Assembly: GCF_018991925.1 (NCBI RefSeq)
Contig: NW_024738608.1
Coordinates: 3,346,661-3,410,660, forward strand
Direction of reading: 5' to 3'
DNA from: Homarus americanus
Lineage: Eukaryota; Arthropoda; Malacostraca; Decapoda; Nephropidae
DNA length: 64,000 nt
A program made the position numbers and the translations under genes. A model generated the notes under the pieces. It worked only from the letters and a program-made list of their open reading frames with translations, did no database searches and was not told the origin of the DNA. Shown one piece after another: positions 12,222 to 23,149 of this stretch (the stretch's first letter is position 1; every line of letters starts with the position of its first letter).

Positions 12222-13250
12222 CTCCACCTGTCCACCAGCCTTCCACCTGTCCACCAGCCCCTCCACCTGTCCACCAGCCCCTCCACCCCGCCACCCGTCC
12301 ACCAGCCCCCTCCACCTGTCCACCAGCCCTCCACCTGCCACCCGTCCACACCAGCCCCTCCACCTGTCCACCAGCCCCTCCACCCGCCACCCGTCCACCT
12401 CAGCCCCCTCAACTCCGTCCACCAGCCCTCCACCTGCCACCTGTCCACCAGCCCTCCACCTGTCCACCAGCCCTCCACCTGCCACCCGTCCAACATCCCT
12501 CCACCCGTCCACCTCAGCCCCTCCACCTGTCCATCAGGCTGTCCACCAGCTCCCTCCACCTGTCCACCAGCCTCCTCCACCCGCCACCCGCCCACCAGCC
12601 CTCCACCTGTCCACACCTCAGCCCTCCACCTGTCCATCAGGCCGTCCACCAGCTCCCTCCACCTGTCCACCAGCCTCTCCACCCGTCCACCAGCCTCCAC
12701 CCGCCACCCGTCCACCAGCCCCTCCACCTGTCCACCAGCCCCTCCACCAGCCCTCCACCTGTCCACCAGCCTCCACCCGTCCACCAGCCCCTCCACCCGC
12801 CACCCGTCCACCAGTCAGCCCCTCCACCTGTCCACCTCAGCCTCCACCTGTCCACCAGCCCCGCCACCCGTCCACACCAGCCCCTCTCCATCTGTCCACC
12901 AGCCTCTCCACCCGTCCACCAGCCCTCCCTCCACCCCTCCACTCCGCCCACCAGCCCCTCCACTCCGTCCACCAGCCCCTCCATCTGTCCATCAGGCCGT
13001 CCACCAGCCCTCCACCTGTCCACCAGCCTCTCCACCCGTCCACCAGCCCCTCCACTCCGCCACCAGCCCCTCCACCTGTTCACCAGCCCCTCCACCAGCC
13101 CCCTCCACCTCGTCCACCAGTCCTCTCCACCTGTTCACCAGCCCCTCCACCCGTCCACCAGCCCCTCCACCAGCCCCTCCACCTGTCCACACCAGTGTCC
13201 CTCCACCTGTCCACCAGTCCCTCCACCTAACCACTGGCCTCTCTACCCGT
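12222..13250. repeat. 20-bp minisatellite (CACCTGTCCACCAGCCCCTC), copy 1
   Basis: About 50 units with CCACCCGTCC and CCACCCGCC variants. A 360-codon forward frame (12183-13265), Pro/Ser/Thr/His-rich, reads across it but consists only of the repeat and has no family features. Several Gly/Trp-rich reverse frames are equally spurious. Confidence 0.96.
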
Positions 13251-13610
13251 CTACAGGACCTCTAAATAATGAATATGTTAAATAAGTAGATCATGGAACT
13301 AAACGGAGCGGTATGAATAGGCAGGTAGACCACAGGTGTTACAGAGAGGTGTTATCAAAGGGAGCCCATACATGAATCTCTCCCCGGGGCCCTGGCTACC
13401 TCTCAGCGGCCCTGACTATCCACCTGTCCCTCTACCTGTCCACCAGTCCCTCCACCCGTCCACCAGCCTCTCCACCTGTCCCTCTACCTGTCCACCAGTC
13501 CCTCCACCCGCCCACCAGCCTCTACACCTGTCCGTCTCGTTGTCTGTGATGTAACCATTTCAACCTTTGTGATCTGTGTCGGAATAATGGTACAGTATTG
13601 TTTATCAGAA
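13251..13610. other. Unique sequence with a short outlier of the 20-bp array
   Basis: Single-copy sequence containing 13420-13530, another eight or so units of the CCACCTGTCCACCAGTCCCT type. Duplicated at 28080-28440. Confidence 0.75.
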
Positions 13611-13640
13611 TAACCTAACCTAACCTAACCTAACCTAACC
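13611..13640 (-). repeat. (TAACC)6 interstitial telomere-type repeat
   Basis: Six units of the CCTAA strand of the arthropod TTAGG repeat. Too short and too internal to be a telomere. Duplicated at 28440-28469. Confidence 0.9.
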
Positions 13641-13731
13641 ATGTATCCTCTTGATCTTAGGTGCTAGGCTTCGCTTTAGTGGTCTCGTGGGAATAGTGTT
13701 TTTATCTCACATCTCTATTAATATTACACGA

Positions 13732-13735
<4 letters not shown>

Positions 13736-13774
<39 letters not shown>
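13736..13774. repeat. (CT)n microsatellite
   Basis: In copy 2 the matching tract (28561-28623) is longer, and its right flank reads GTCTACGGTACAATAC instead of TTACAATAC. Confidence 0.95.
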
Positions 13775-13783
<9 letters not shown>

Positions 13784-14272
13784 CAAACATACTATCTGTA
13801 ATGTCATCAAATTTACGCTGAGACTCTACCTTAACTAGACACCTTCACTTAGCAGACTCTTGGAGAATCTACAATAGACTCAACAATCTTATTCTCATAG
13901 AGTCTTAATGTAAATATTTCTCCCCTGACAAAGTAGAGTCTCGGCGTAACTTTGAGGCCACGTTATGTTAGCTTGGTTGAGACAGTGAAATGTGTTTATG
14001 AACCTTTGGAAAATTCGTCATTGTTTTGGTTATTTAAGTTTGTTCTGCATCTCCAGTGACCAGGAAGAATTTGACGTATGAGCCTTTGTGAATCCGTGTT
14101 TACTTGGTTGGATTTTATGAGTTATTTGGCTGTGGGTTTTTTTTTCGGTTTTAATTAAGAGGAAAGTTTTGACTTGAGGTTTTCTGGGAATTCATCTTTG
14201 TGTGTGGGAGGAACTGGAGTCTTTTACCATCAGTTAGGAGGAAAACTTTACATACAGTCATCGTTATCTTTT
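13775..14272. other. Unique sequence, no gene
   Basis: Single-copy AT-rich DNA duplicated at 28624-29127. It includes ACCTTAACTAGACACCTTC at 13830. No gene supported. Confidence 0.7.
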
Positions 14273-14450
14273 GTCTGGTGTGTGGTGGTGGTGGGGTGTG
14301 GTGGGGGTGTAGTGTGGTGTGGTAGGGGTGGTGTGTGGCGTAGTTGTGTGTGTGGTATGGTGCTGTGTGGTGGTGTGGTAGTGTGTGGCGGTGGTGGTGT
14401 CTGTTAGTAGTGTTTGGTGACGGTGTGTAGTGGTAGTGGTGGTGAATTTG
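14273..14450. repeat. GTGGTGTGG-rich low-complexity tract
   Basis: Irregular GGTGTGGTGGTG repeat. Forward Val/Cys/Gly and reverse His/Thr/Pro frames are composition artefacts. Duplicated at 29128-29305. Confidence 0.88.
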
Positions 14451-14469
14451 AATTTTGCCTCTTACAGCG

Positions 14470-14534
14470 GTGCACCCCATACTCATCCTGTGAGCGGTAG
14501 CGCAAAAGGATTACAGACTAGAGGTCACAAAGGG
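14470..14534 (-). mobile_element. Dispersed-repeat 3' end, copy 1 (truncated)
   Basis: The word TGCACCCCATACTCATCCTG and following sequence match 29326-29400 and, in reverse orientation, 57695-57769. This copy lacks 11 bp (GCTAGTTTATT in copy 2) containing the complement of AATAAA. Probably a retroelement 3' end on the minus strand. Confidence 0.7.
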
Positions 14535-14888
14535 TCAGTATAACTAACCCCCGTGGTCAGGGGGTTACAGAGTATTACAGATAAATTGTTTGTTTAGTTC
14601 TATACATGAAGGGTAACTTATTCACAACTGTGTGAGTACAGCAGTGTGAGGCAGTATGTCTGGCCGCACACTTTGTTATTCACATTTGAGTGAAGTATTC
14701 AAGCACATTGTGTGTTTGGTTCTATACATGGGAACTGATATAGTTACTAAGTGCAAAAAAGTGGATAAAATCTTAATATGTCGGCTATCTTGCCATTAGA
14801 GATGAAGTGTTGTGCCATTTCACAGGTGTTGATGGTGGTGGTGTGTGTGTGTTAGTGGTGTACAGTGCTTCTGGTGGTGGTAGTGGTG
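14535..14888. other. Unique sequence, no gene
   Basis: Single-copy DNA duplicated at 29401-29756; ends in a GGTGGTGGTAGTGG stretch before (CA)n. Confidence 0.7.

Positions 14889-14939
<51 letters not shown>
14889..14939. repeat. (CA)n microsatellite
   Basis: About 50 bp of CA; the copy 2 counterpart is 29757-29803. Confidence 0.96.
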
Positions 14940-14941
<2 letters not shown>

Positions 14942-15122
14942 CACTTCCCCCTTATCACCCCAATCATCACCAGGAGCCGATAATAAGCTGTAGTTCTCAG
15001 CTGGGCTTTAATATACACCTGGCAAGGCTAAGTACATCAGTCATCCCAGGTTAAACACAGGTGGTCGGGAGCCGGAGACGAGAACTGATCATCTGTACCT
15101 GAGATCAAAGGTGTTTTGGGTT

Positions 15123-15125
<3 letters not shown>

Positions 15126-15169
<44 letters not shown>
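15126..15169. repeat. (GA)n microsatellite at right end of duplicated block
   Basis: Sequence left of this tract matches copy 2; sequence right of it does not. The matching tract at 29992-30032 joins a retroelement 3' end instead. Confidence 0.95.
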
Positions 15170-15175
<6 letters not shown>

Positions 15176-15224
15176 TGGGGCAATATAAAGGCGACCACCA
15201 GTTCATCAGTCGTAGGAAGTTAGA

Positions 15225-15372
15225 GGGCGAGCAGTGTAGTTGGCGAGGAGACACGAGTAGTGTTGGCATGAGGGAGACACGCGAGCAGTGTTGGTGTTGG
15301 CGAGGGAGGCACGCGAGTAGTGTTGGTGTTGGCGAGGGAGACACGCGAGTAGTGTTGGTGTTGGCGAGGGAG
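15225..15372. repeat. About 32-bp minisatellite (GTTGGTGTTGGCGAGGGAG)
   Basis: Four to five units with GACACGCGAGTAGT. Not coding. Confidence 0.9.
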
Positions 15373-15660
15373 GCGAGTGGCGAGTATATTGGTGACGTAA
15401 TCAATACACAAAAAAACACCTATTGTCTGCCGACTCACCACCTTATAAGCACTTGAAGACGTCCACACTTCATTAGCAGCAACACCAGACTGTACCAACT
15501 TAACAACATTATAAGTATGACATTAATACACTTGTTTACACTTAACTAGTATAATAAGTGTGGCAGAGATATGCACACATGGGACAACTCTTCACGTATA
15601 CATGAGTTTGCATACGCACACAGGGTTTGCTGTGTACGTACTGGCGCGAAAAGAAACTTG
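15373..15660. other. Unique sequence, no gene
   Basis: Single-copy DNA without a supported gene. Confidence 0.65.
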
Positions 15661-15818
15661 CTTGGTGGTCACTCACTCCTCCCTCCACTCCCTCCCTCCC
15701 TCCCCCTCCACCCCCTACCTCTCCACCCCCTCCTTCCTCTCTTCCTCCCTCCCTTACTCCCCACCCTCCATTAACACAACACAACACCCACATTCCTTTG
15801 TCTTCTCTCTCTGGATGA

Positions 15819-15875
<57 letters not shown>
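15661..15875. repeat. CCCTCC-rich tract and (GA)n
   Basis: Pyrimidine-rich CCCTCCCTCC DNA at 15665-15770, then (GA)n at 15820-15873 with one missing A. Confidence 0.93.
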
Positions 15876-15877
<2 letters not shown>

Positions 15878-16051
15878 TCCTTGTTTTATCATCAGTCTCT
15901 TCTATAAGGGTCTCGTCCATTACCTGGAGTCGCTACACCTGGCCGTCACTCCCCTCTCCTCTGTCTCTCCGTCTGTCTGTCAGTTAAAATCTCTGAGAGG
16001 AAGGAGGTTTGTGCAGACAGAGAGAGAGTGAATTCACAAAAGATTCGAGCT

Positions 16052-16210
16052 ACATACATACATACATGCATACATACATACATACATACATACATACATA
16101 CACGACTCATAGTATACTCTTTTTCTTTTCTTATTTTCCATAAATCTTTTGTTTCTTTTTCTTTCTTTCTTTCTTTCTTTTCTTTCTCTTTCTTTCTTTT
16201 CTTCTATCCC
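16052..16210. repeat. (CATA)n and (TTTC)n tetranucleotides
   Basis: (CATA)n at 16052-16101; TTTCTTTC-type tract at 16143-16206. Confidence 0.94.
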
Positions 16211-16299
16211 TCCTTATCCACTAAGCCCCCCTCTCTCTCTCATGTAATAAAGTGCCAAAGTCGCCAAAATACGAGAGGACCAATGCCAGTGTTCTGGTT

Positions 16300-16690
16300 A
16301 GGTTTTGCTGGGTTTTGTAGGTTTGGTTGGGTTGGTTAGGGTTTGTTGGGTTGGTTGGGTTTGCTGGTTTAGGTTAGTTTAGGTTAGGTTTGGTTGTGTT
16401 GGGCTTGCATAGGGTTTGGTTGGGTTTGGTTAGGGCTTCTGTTGGGTTTAGGTTGGGTTTGCTGGGTTTAGGTTAGGTTTGATTGGGTTTGGATTAGGTT
16501 CTTGGTTGCTTAGGTTAGTTTAGGTGTTGGGTTTGCTGGGTTTAGGTTGGTTTTGGTTAGGTTTGGTGGGTTTGGTGGGTTTTGTTGGGTTTGCTGGGTT
16601 TGGTGGGTTTAGGTTAGGTTTGGTTGGGTTTAGTTGGGTTTGTGGTTTTTGTGGGTTTGGGGTTTGGGTTTGGTTGGGTTTCAAAGTGGG
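16300..16690 (+). repeat. Degenerate TTAGG/TTGGG/TTTGG array
   Basis: GGGTTTGGTTAGG-type words dominate about 390 bp. Divergent interstitial telomere-like DNA on the G-rich strand. Confidence 0.85.
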
Positions 16691-16734
16691 AATAACAACT
16701 TACATCATCCCAACCTCCCACCACCTCCACCCAT

Positions 16735-16860
16735 CCCACTCCATTAATTCCTCGCCCATTCTCTCCCCATCACTCCCGCCCATTCTCTCCCCATCACTCC
16801 CGCCCATTCTTCCCCATCATCGCCCATTCTCTCTCCCCATCACCCGCCCATTCTCTCCAA
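16735..16860. repeat. About 24-bp minisatellite (CCCATTCTCTCCCCATCAC)
   Basis: Five or six units with deletions. Confidence 0.9.
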
Positions 16861-16969
16861 TAACAATACTAACACTTAACGAATCCCTTAAATGACGTCA
16901 ATGAACCGATTTGGGGAAATCGGTATAATGAACCACATCCAGAACCGATCCCTGGTTCAATGGTACACC

Positions 16970-17100
16970 GAATCCGGGTTCAAGTCCGGGTCTGAGTCCG
17001 ATTCGAGTTCAAGTCCGGCTCGAGTCCGGTTCGAGTCCGGGTCCGAGTTCGAGTCCGGGTTCGAGTCCGGCTCGAGTCCGGGTCCGAGTTCGAGTGATCC
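16970..17100 (+). repeat. CGAGTCCGG microarray with three Pol III B-box matches
   Basis: GGTTCAAGTCC at 16977 and GGTTCGAGTCC at 17028 and 17058 fit the tRNA B-box consensus. No matching A-box or tRNA fold was found, so this is not a tRNA gene. The array is a roughly 12-bp CGAGTCCGG(G/C)T repeat. Confidence 0.7.
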
Positions 17101-17540
17101 GGAACAAATATTTAAACTTCGAGGTGAAGAAGACTCGAGGAACAGAAGTAATCCTCCAGACTCGAGTAGTACCATTAAACACACTAATTCTCGATTCCTG
17201 TTATCTCTTGATGTGAGTGGGTAGTTTAGTAGCCATGAAACAAGGCCATTGAGTGATTCAGATCTATGTGGGATGAGTGGCTCATATTGGCGTAGATGGG
17301 AACAAAATGGCGGAGGCTGGAATAAACATGATAACATAGATTGACACATAAAGAATCCCACTTAGTTTGGGTGAATAATTTAGTTGTTGAACCCTAGTGC
17401 TTCTCTCTCTTCAGTTTACTTTGTGTTTATGTTCCATCACCTAAGCTTCGTCAGGGATTAAATGCATAGAGTAAAGCTGGCGATAATTCATCTGGCGTAG
17501 CTGCCATTACCGTGTGATCGTCGTGTGGGAGAGAGAGAGG
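17101..17540. other. Unique sequence, no gene
   Basis: Single-copy DNA; contains CAAAATGGCGGAGGCTGG at about 17305. A reverse 134-codon frame (16957-17361) covers it without recognisable domain and includes the microarray; not called. Confidence 0.6.
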
Positions 17541-17545
17541 CGCTC

Positions 17546-17585
17546 TATCTAACCTAACCTAACCTAACCTAACCTAACCTAAACC
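17546..17585 (-). repeat. (CCTAA)n interstitial telomere-type repeat
   Basis: Seven or eight CCTAA units. Confidence 0.92.
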
Positions 17586-17619
17586 TGTATTTGTGTTTTC
17601 GCTGGCCTAGTTAAGTGAA

Positions 17620-17865
17620 TGCATCCTGATTGGTCGAGGATATAAGAGAATGGTGCATCCTGATTGGTTGAATGCGAAGAAGGGATGTTAGCTGACACAT
17701 TCTGATTGGACGAGGGAAACTTAAATAGACGCTGGCTGACATTCTGAGTGACCTATAGTGAAGAGAGAGCTGACAAGTGGGTGGGCGGCTGACGTCCGGT
17801 AGTGGTGACAGCAAGCCAGGCAGTGTGCCTCTTTAAAACAGGTGGTTGGTGGACTCAGGTGAGAC
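17620..17865 (+). promoter_or_regulatory. Candidate promoter: three NF-Y boxes, TATA-like words and a splice donor
   Basis: CTGATTGG (reverse CCAAT box) occurs at 17626, 17660 and 17702, within units starting GTGCATCCTGATTGG or similar. TATAAG at 17641 and TTAAATAG at 17721 are TATA-like. CAG followed by GTGAGA gives a donor-like site at 17859. NF-Y commonly binds CTGATTGG. No downstream coding exon was recognised, so promoter activity is inference. Confidence 0.35.
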
Positions 17866-18537
17866 TAGACGCCCACCTTCACCTGCTCAAAGATTCACAC
17901 CTGGATTTTTTTTTATACCCCGTCACTCCATCCATCCCCCAACCCATCCCCTGAGCTAAGAGGGGTTCTGTGTGTCTCTTCCTTCTCTCCGTCCATCCGA
18001 CAGCAAAATTTTTCAAACAATAATTCAAATTTTTGTATTAGACTTATTTTTTGCAGATAAATATTATTCAAAAAAATAAATAAAAAAATTATCTTGTGTG
18101 AATTCTAAACCCACTTCACCCACACTCGCCCATTTTACATGGTTGATGATGTTTGTTGAGTTTGGTATTGGTCCTAAACATACAGTACGTCCGTCTGTCC
18201 GTCCGTCCACATGGAGATAAATAAATGTCCACATGATAATTTAATTTCTATTGGGAAATTGTAATCGGATTTTAATCATGAGTTGTATGTAAACAGTTCA
18301 TGAAGCCTATTGATTCGGGTCAATTATTATAACAAATTAAGGTCATTGTTATCAGGTCTGTGTTTCAGTGCCGGGTCAGGGGTAAAGCGGGTCAAGGGTC
18401 AGGGGTCAGGAGTCAGTTAGTCCCTGGATGGCTCTGGTTGTCCGGACTGGGGATCAGTAATATGTTCTCGCGTTAATGTAACTTGTTGTTATGTGAGTCA
18501 GAAGTGTTTTTTTTTTTTATATCTCCATTACAGCATT
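17866..18537. other. Unique AT-rich sequence, no gene
   Basis: Single-copy DNA with a short GGTCAGG-type repeat near 18370-18415. No gene supported. Confidence 0.65.
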
Positions 18538-18697
18538 AGGTTAGGTTAGGTTTGGTTAGGTTAGGTTTGGTTGGTTAGGTTAGGTTGAGGTTAGGTGGTT
18601 GTTGGTTAGGTTAGGTTAGGTTAGGTTAGGTTAGGTTTGGTTTGGTTTGGTTTGGCTTGGTTAGGTGGTAAGTTTAGGTTAGGTTTAGGTTAGGTTC
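18538..18697 (+). repeat. TTAGG-type interstitial repeat
   Basis: Mixed TTAGG and TTTGG units on the G-rich strand, about 160 bp. Confidence 0.92.
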
Positions 18698-18868
18698 AAG
18701 AGATCAAAGTTGCCATAGCACTGATTTTTGCCACCATAGAACTCATAAACGTTCCCTTTACTCTCCTGTACGGTACGTCTGGTGCCCAGTTGTAACACCT
18801 TTAATACAGTGAAAACAAAAATAGAATAGCGAATTTTTTGACGGATCTGAAGCCGAAACCCATGAGAT

Positions 18869-18871
18869 ACA

Positions 18872-18907
<36 letters not shown>
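18869..18907. repeat. (CT)n microsatellite
   Basis: Uninterrupted CT tract. Confidence 0.95.
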
Positions 18908-18911
<4 letters not shown>

Positions 18912-18964
18912 CTAAAAAAACAAGTGTGTCTTTGTTCGTAAAGCGTAGAGTCTTCCGCTACTCA

Positions 18965-20318
18965 CAGGTCAGCGTGTCCGTAAAGGGGTAGTCACTTCGC
19001 TACACACAGACCAGCGTGTCCGTAAAGGGGTAGTCACTTCCGCTACCACAGGTGTCCGTAAAGGGTGCACTTCCACTCGGTGTGGTGTTACACAGACCAG
19101 CGTGTCCGTAAGGGGTAGTCATTCCGCACACCAGCGTGTCCTAAGAGGTAGTCACTTCCGCTACCACAGACCAGCGTGTCCGTAAAGGGTGGTCACTTCC
19201 GCTACACACAGACCAGCGTGTGTAAGGGTTTGGGTCGTAGTAGTGTTCCCCACACACAGACCAGCGTGTCCGTAAAGGGGTAGTCACTTCACTCACACAG
19301 ACAGCGTGTCCGTAAGGTCGGGTGTTGTTGTCGCTACACACAGACCAGCGTGTCCGTAAAGGGGTAGTCACTTCCGCTACACACAGACCAGCGTGTCCGT
19401 AGGGGTAGTCACTTCGCCACACAGACCAGCGTGTCCGTAAAGGGTAGTCACTTCCGCTACACACAGACCAGCGTGTCCGTAAAGGGGTATACTTCCGCTA
19501 CACACACAGACCAGCGTGTCCGTAAAGGGGGTAGTCACTTCCGCACACAGACCAGCGTGGGGGGTAGTCACTTCCTACACATCCATGTAAGGGGTAGTCA
19601 CTTCCGCACACACAGACCAGCGTGTCCGTAAAGGGTGATCTTCCGCTACACGCAGACCAGCGTGTCGTAAGGGTAGTCACTTCCGCTACAGACCAGCGTG
19701 TCCGTAAGGGGTAGTCTTCGCACAAGCGTCCGGGTGACTTCCCACGCAGACCAGCGTGTCCGTAAAGGGTAATCACTTCCGCTACGCAGACCAGCGTGTC
19801 CGTAAAGGGGTAGTCACTTCCGCTACACAGACCAGCGTGTCCGTAAAGGGGGTAGTCACTTCCGCTACACACAGACCGCGTGTCCGTAAAGGGGGTAGTC
19901 ACTTCCGCTACACACAGACCAGCGCGTGTCCGTAAAGGGGTAGTCACTTCCGCTACACACAGACCAGCGTGTCCGTAAGGGGTATCACTTCCGCACACAG
20001 ACCAGCGTGTCGTAAAGGGGTAGTCACTTCCGCTACACACAGACCAGCGTGTCCGTAAAGGGGTAGTCACTTCGCTACACACAGACCAGCGTGTCCGTAA
20101 AGGGGGTAGTCACTTCCGCCACACAGACCAGCGTGTCGTAAGGGTAGTCCTTCCGCACCAGACAGCGTGTCCGTAAAGGGTAGTCACTTCCGCCACAGAC
20201 CAGCGTGTCCGTAAAGGGGTAGCACTTCCCTACACACAGACCAGCGTGTCCGTAAAGGGGTAGTCACTTCCGCTACACAGACCAGCGTGCCGTAAGGGGT
20301 GTCTTCCCACACCGCGCG
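18965..20318. repeat. About 43-bp minisatellite (GTGTCCGTAAAGGGGTAGTC)
   Basis: About 31 units; each full unit continues ACTTCCGCTACACACAGACC plus AGC. Many units have lost one to ten bases at scattered places (GTCGTAAGGG, TAGTCTTCGC), unlike neighbouring single-copy DNA. There are no unique spacers, so it is not a CRISPR array. Fragmentary frames on both strands are spurious. Confidence 0.96.
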
Positions 20319-20665
20319 GGAACAAAACAAACCGTTCATATATTATTGAGAATTTGTGTTGATAATTGTTTGGTGGATTTCTGCTAGTAGCTAGTAGGTA
20401 TGTGCTAGGATGTGTCTGTAAGTAGGTGTTTCTAGTAGGTATCTATTGGTAGGTGTCTGCTAGTAAGTGTCTCGTAGGAGGCTTCTGCTAGTAGGTGTGT
20501 GGATATATTCACTTAAGAATAGTGTCACCTGAATCCAGAGATGACGAAGAACCACACCTGTACCCGTTAATCCCCCCATGTGACCTAATCACCTCATACA
20601 GAGAATACACTTACCTGCCTAATCACCTTCACCGTAATGCTTGGCTAATCCTGATTGCCCAACAG

Positions 20666-20666
<1 letters not shown>
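20319..20666. other. Unique sequence with CTAGTAGGTGTCTG minirepeat
   Basis: Six or seven degenerate units of CTGCTAGTAGGTGT lie at 20370-20500. No gene seen. Confidence 0.75.
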
Positions 20667-20704
<38 letters not shown>

Positions 20705-20796
20705 CCATGATGTATACCTGATCGTGGAATCCTGGAAATTATATACAGTCAGTGTCATGAGTCAATCATTTAGTGTCACACTCTGGTATGACACGT

Positions 20797-20840
<44 letters not shown>

Positions 20841-20870
20841 CTCTCTCTCTACCTCTCTCTCTCTCTACCC
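20667..20870. repeat. (CA)n and (CT)n microsatellites
   Basis: (CA)n at 20667-20701 and interrupted (CT)n at 20800-20870. Confidence 0.94.
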
Positions 20871-21159
20871 CTCTGCTCCAATCCGTAACCCGAGTAATCC
20901 TCTGAATTTTCACAACTAAAACTGCGTGTTTGTTTAGGTTAGGTTGGGGGATTGTGGGTAACACGACGCCCTCAACATAGACAAACATGGGTGGGGAGGA
21001 AGGATTCTGGGTAATTTATGCTATCAGCCGAGGTTATAGAAGAGTGTATGGTCTCTGTCGAACCCCTTTTGTTGAGCCGTCTACAGCCGGGATGGATGGC
21101 GGTAATGTAAAGGGGAAGCCGGGATGTACCGGATAGTATACAGGTGGGCTGCTGGACCG
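20871..21159. other. Unique sequence, no gene
   Basis: Single-copy DNA, no supported gene. Confidence 0.6.
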
Positions 21160-21575
21160 TGAGATGGACCTTGAGCTGGACCGGGATGATATAGATAGAG
21201 ATAGATTGGACCGGGACGAGTTGGAACAGGTAGGAATGGACCGGGAAGTTAGAACAAGTGGGAATGGACCGGGAGAAGTTAGAACATGTAGGAATGGACC
21301 GGGAGAAGTTAGAACAAGTGGGAATGGACCGGGAGACGTTAGAACAGGTAGGAATGGACCGGGAGAAGTGATGAGAACAGGTAGGAATGGACCGGGAGAA
21401 GTGAGAACAGGTAGGAATGGACCGGGAGAATTAGGACAGGTAGGAATGGACCGGGAGAAGTTAGAACAGGTAGGAATGGACCGGGAAAGTTGAGACAGGT
21501 AGGAATGGACCGGGAGAAGTGAGAACAGGTAGGAATGGACCGGGAGAAGTTAGAACAAGTGGGAATGGACCGGGA
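21160..21575. repeat. 30-bp minisatellite (GGAATGGACCGGGAGAAGTT)
   Basis: About 13 units, each continuing AGAACAGGTA or AGAACAAGTG. The unit is 30 bp, so a 109-codon Gly/Arg-rich forward frame (21164-21493) stays in register. I find no start context or homology to support a protein. Confidence 0.94.
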
Positions 21576-21794
21576 CGATTTGGACTCGAGTCTTACCAGT
21601 GGGACTTGCCCGAGATGGACCGGTAAGATGAATAAGACGGTCCTGTGTCTGGTTGGAATGGACCGGGTATACCTACAGTAGATCCGGATCAGGTGGACCG
21701 GACCAGAGGAAGACGAGGCTGGAGTGGACCGTGGGTGGACCTGGTGTGGTCGTCATGTCCTGCTAAATAACTGATTGTCATAAAGTCGCCCGGA

Positions 21795-22275
21795 CACCGC
21801 ACCGCCACCGACCAGAACCGCCGCCACAGAACCGCTGAACCACCGCCACAGAATCGCTGAACCACCGTCACCAGAACCGCTAAACCACCGTCACAGAACC
21901 GCTGAACCACCGCCAGATCGTGCAGAATCGCTGAACTACCGCCAGAATCGCTGAACCACCGTCACGAACCGCTGACCGCCACCGCTGGCACCGCCGCAGC
22001 CGCTGAACCACCGCACGACTGGACCACGCACGAACCGCGACGCCGCAGAACCGGACCCCGCTACAGAACCGCTAACCACCGCTTGGTGAACCGTGACCAC
22101 TGCCGCAGCCGCTGAACCACCGTCACAGAACCGTGGGTGCCACCGTCACAGAACCGCTAAGTGTGCTGAACCACCGTCACAGAACCGCTGAACCACTGTG
22201 GGTTGGGGGTGGGGTTGGGAACCAGCCACTATAGAACCACTAAACCACCGTGCAGAACCACTGCGACCACCGTAA
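21795..22275. repeat. About 22-bp minisatellite (ACCGCTGAACCACCGTCACA)
   Basis: About 20 degenerate units. Several are interrupted by G-rich words (about 22130, 22199-22219) that do not fit the C-rich unit and resemble sequencing or consensus errors. Confidence 0.9.
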
Positions 22276-22499
22276 CAGAACCAATAATAGAACTATAGTT
22301 TAGAGGCTAGTACACACACACACTTCTCTCTCTCTTTTTTTCATATTTAAGCTGTTAAACTATACCATAAATTTTAGCCTTGAAAACTGAACAGCAAAAT
22401 GCGACACTACCACTCCGTGTTGACAAGCTGTGGTGGCAGTGGTGCAGCAGTTGGAAATACTAATTCAATGTACCTTAATTAAGATATGATAATATGTAA

Positions 22500-23040
22500 T
22501 AATAATAATTAAGGTTTTATTGAAAATATACATGGACATAAATGACTTATTACTTACATTGGTGGTTTAACAAAAAGCTTCATTAGAAAGGTAAAGGAAC
22601 ATACAGTGAACATACAGATTAATGTAGGTGTTGAACAGCAAACACGTAGTGTAGTAACTCCCTCCCAGATGGTGTTAGAGACTCCGTGGTGTAGTAATTC
22701 CCTCACAGATGGTGTTATATGAGTGAGGTGTGGTCCCCAGGCCTTCCTATCGTAGACGGATTAACACATCGGTGGTTGTTGTTGGGTCTCTTGGGGCCGT
22801 TATCACTGGTACCTGGGACCTCACTGTGTGAAGGTTAACTTGGGTACGACTGCTGTTGGGGTTCTCACTGACAAGCACTGTTCACCACTGTTCACCTCTG
22901 TTTAACACTGGTTCCGTTCCTTTCCTAAATGGTAACTTCTGGCGTGAACTTGTTGATATTCCGGTGGGGAGGGGGTTCAGGAGGGGTTGATGCCAGTAAC
23001 TTTGATTTGACCTGGCTGCCGGGAGCGTTAGGTGACGTCT
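22500..23040 (-). mobile_element. Dispersed retroelement 3' end, family A copy 1
   Basis: Reading the minus strand, unique sequence ends in TTTCAATAAAACCTTAATT and then an ATT-rich tail, the usual form of a non-LTR retroelement 3' terminus. Words such as ACGGATTA(A/G)CAC, CACTGTTCA(C/T)CACTGTTCA and GATAT(T/C)CCGGTGG are shared with 53390-53760 in the same order. No coding remnant was recognised. Two GTGTAGTAA(C/T)TCCCTC units in the middle correspond to the site that expanded into a minisatellite in the second copy. Confidence 0.65.
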
Positions 23041-23081
23041 GTGTCAGGTGTTAAGGTGTGCGTGTGTGGTCATGGATGTGT

Positions 23082-23093
23082 GTGTGTGTGCGC

Positions 23094-23145
<52 letters not shown>
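23082..23145. repeat. (TG)n microsatellite
   Basis: TG array with a CGCGCG interruption at its left end. Confidence 0.96.
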
Positions 23146-23146
<1 letters not shown>

Positions 23147-23149
23147 CAC

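Larger units (their letters stand above)
8075..15169 (+). repeat. Duplicated block, copy 1 (about 7.1 kb)
   Basis: Sequence from the (TG)n tract to a (GA)n tract is present again at 23598-30031 in the same orientation. Offset is constant at 15525 bp from about 8160 to 9900, then changes only within tandem arrays (14903 at 11.4-12.2 kb, 14829 at 13.3 kb, 14855 at 14.2 kb, 14866 at 14.8 kb). In single-copy stretches I saw one difference, an 11-bp deletion in this copy near 14470. It may be a real recent segmental duplication or unmerged haplotypes. Confidence 0.93.

Noticed and set aside
12183..13265. 360-codon Pro/Ser/Thr/His mucin-like frame
   Set aside because: Entirely a 20-bp minisatellite; the duplicate copy is frame-broken although flanks are identical, and there is no signal peptide.
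18965..20318. CRISPR-like regularly repeated unit
   Set aside because: Units are directly tandem with no unique spacers, and the genome context is eukaryotic.
21164..21493. 109-codon Gly/Arg/Asn frame
   Set aside because: A 30-bp unit is a multiple of three, so the frame is preserved by arithmetic; no homology or start context supports it.
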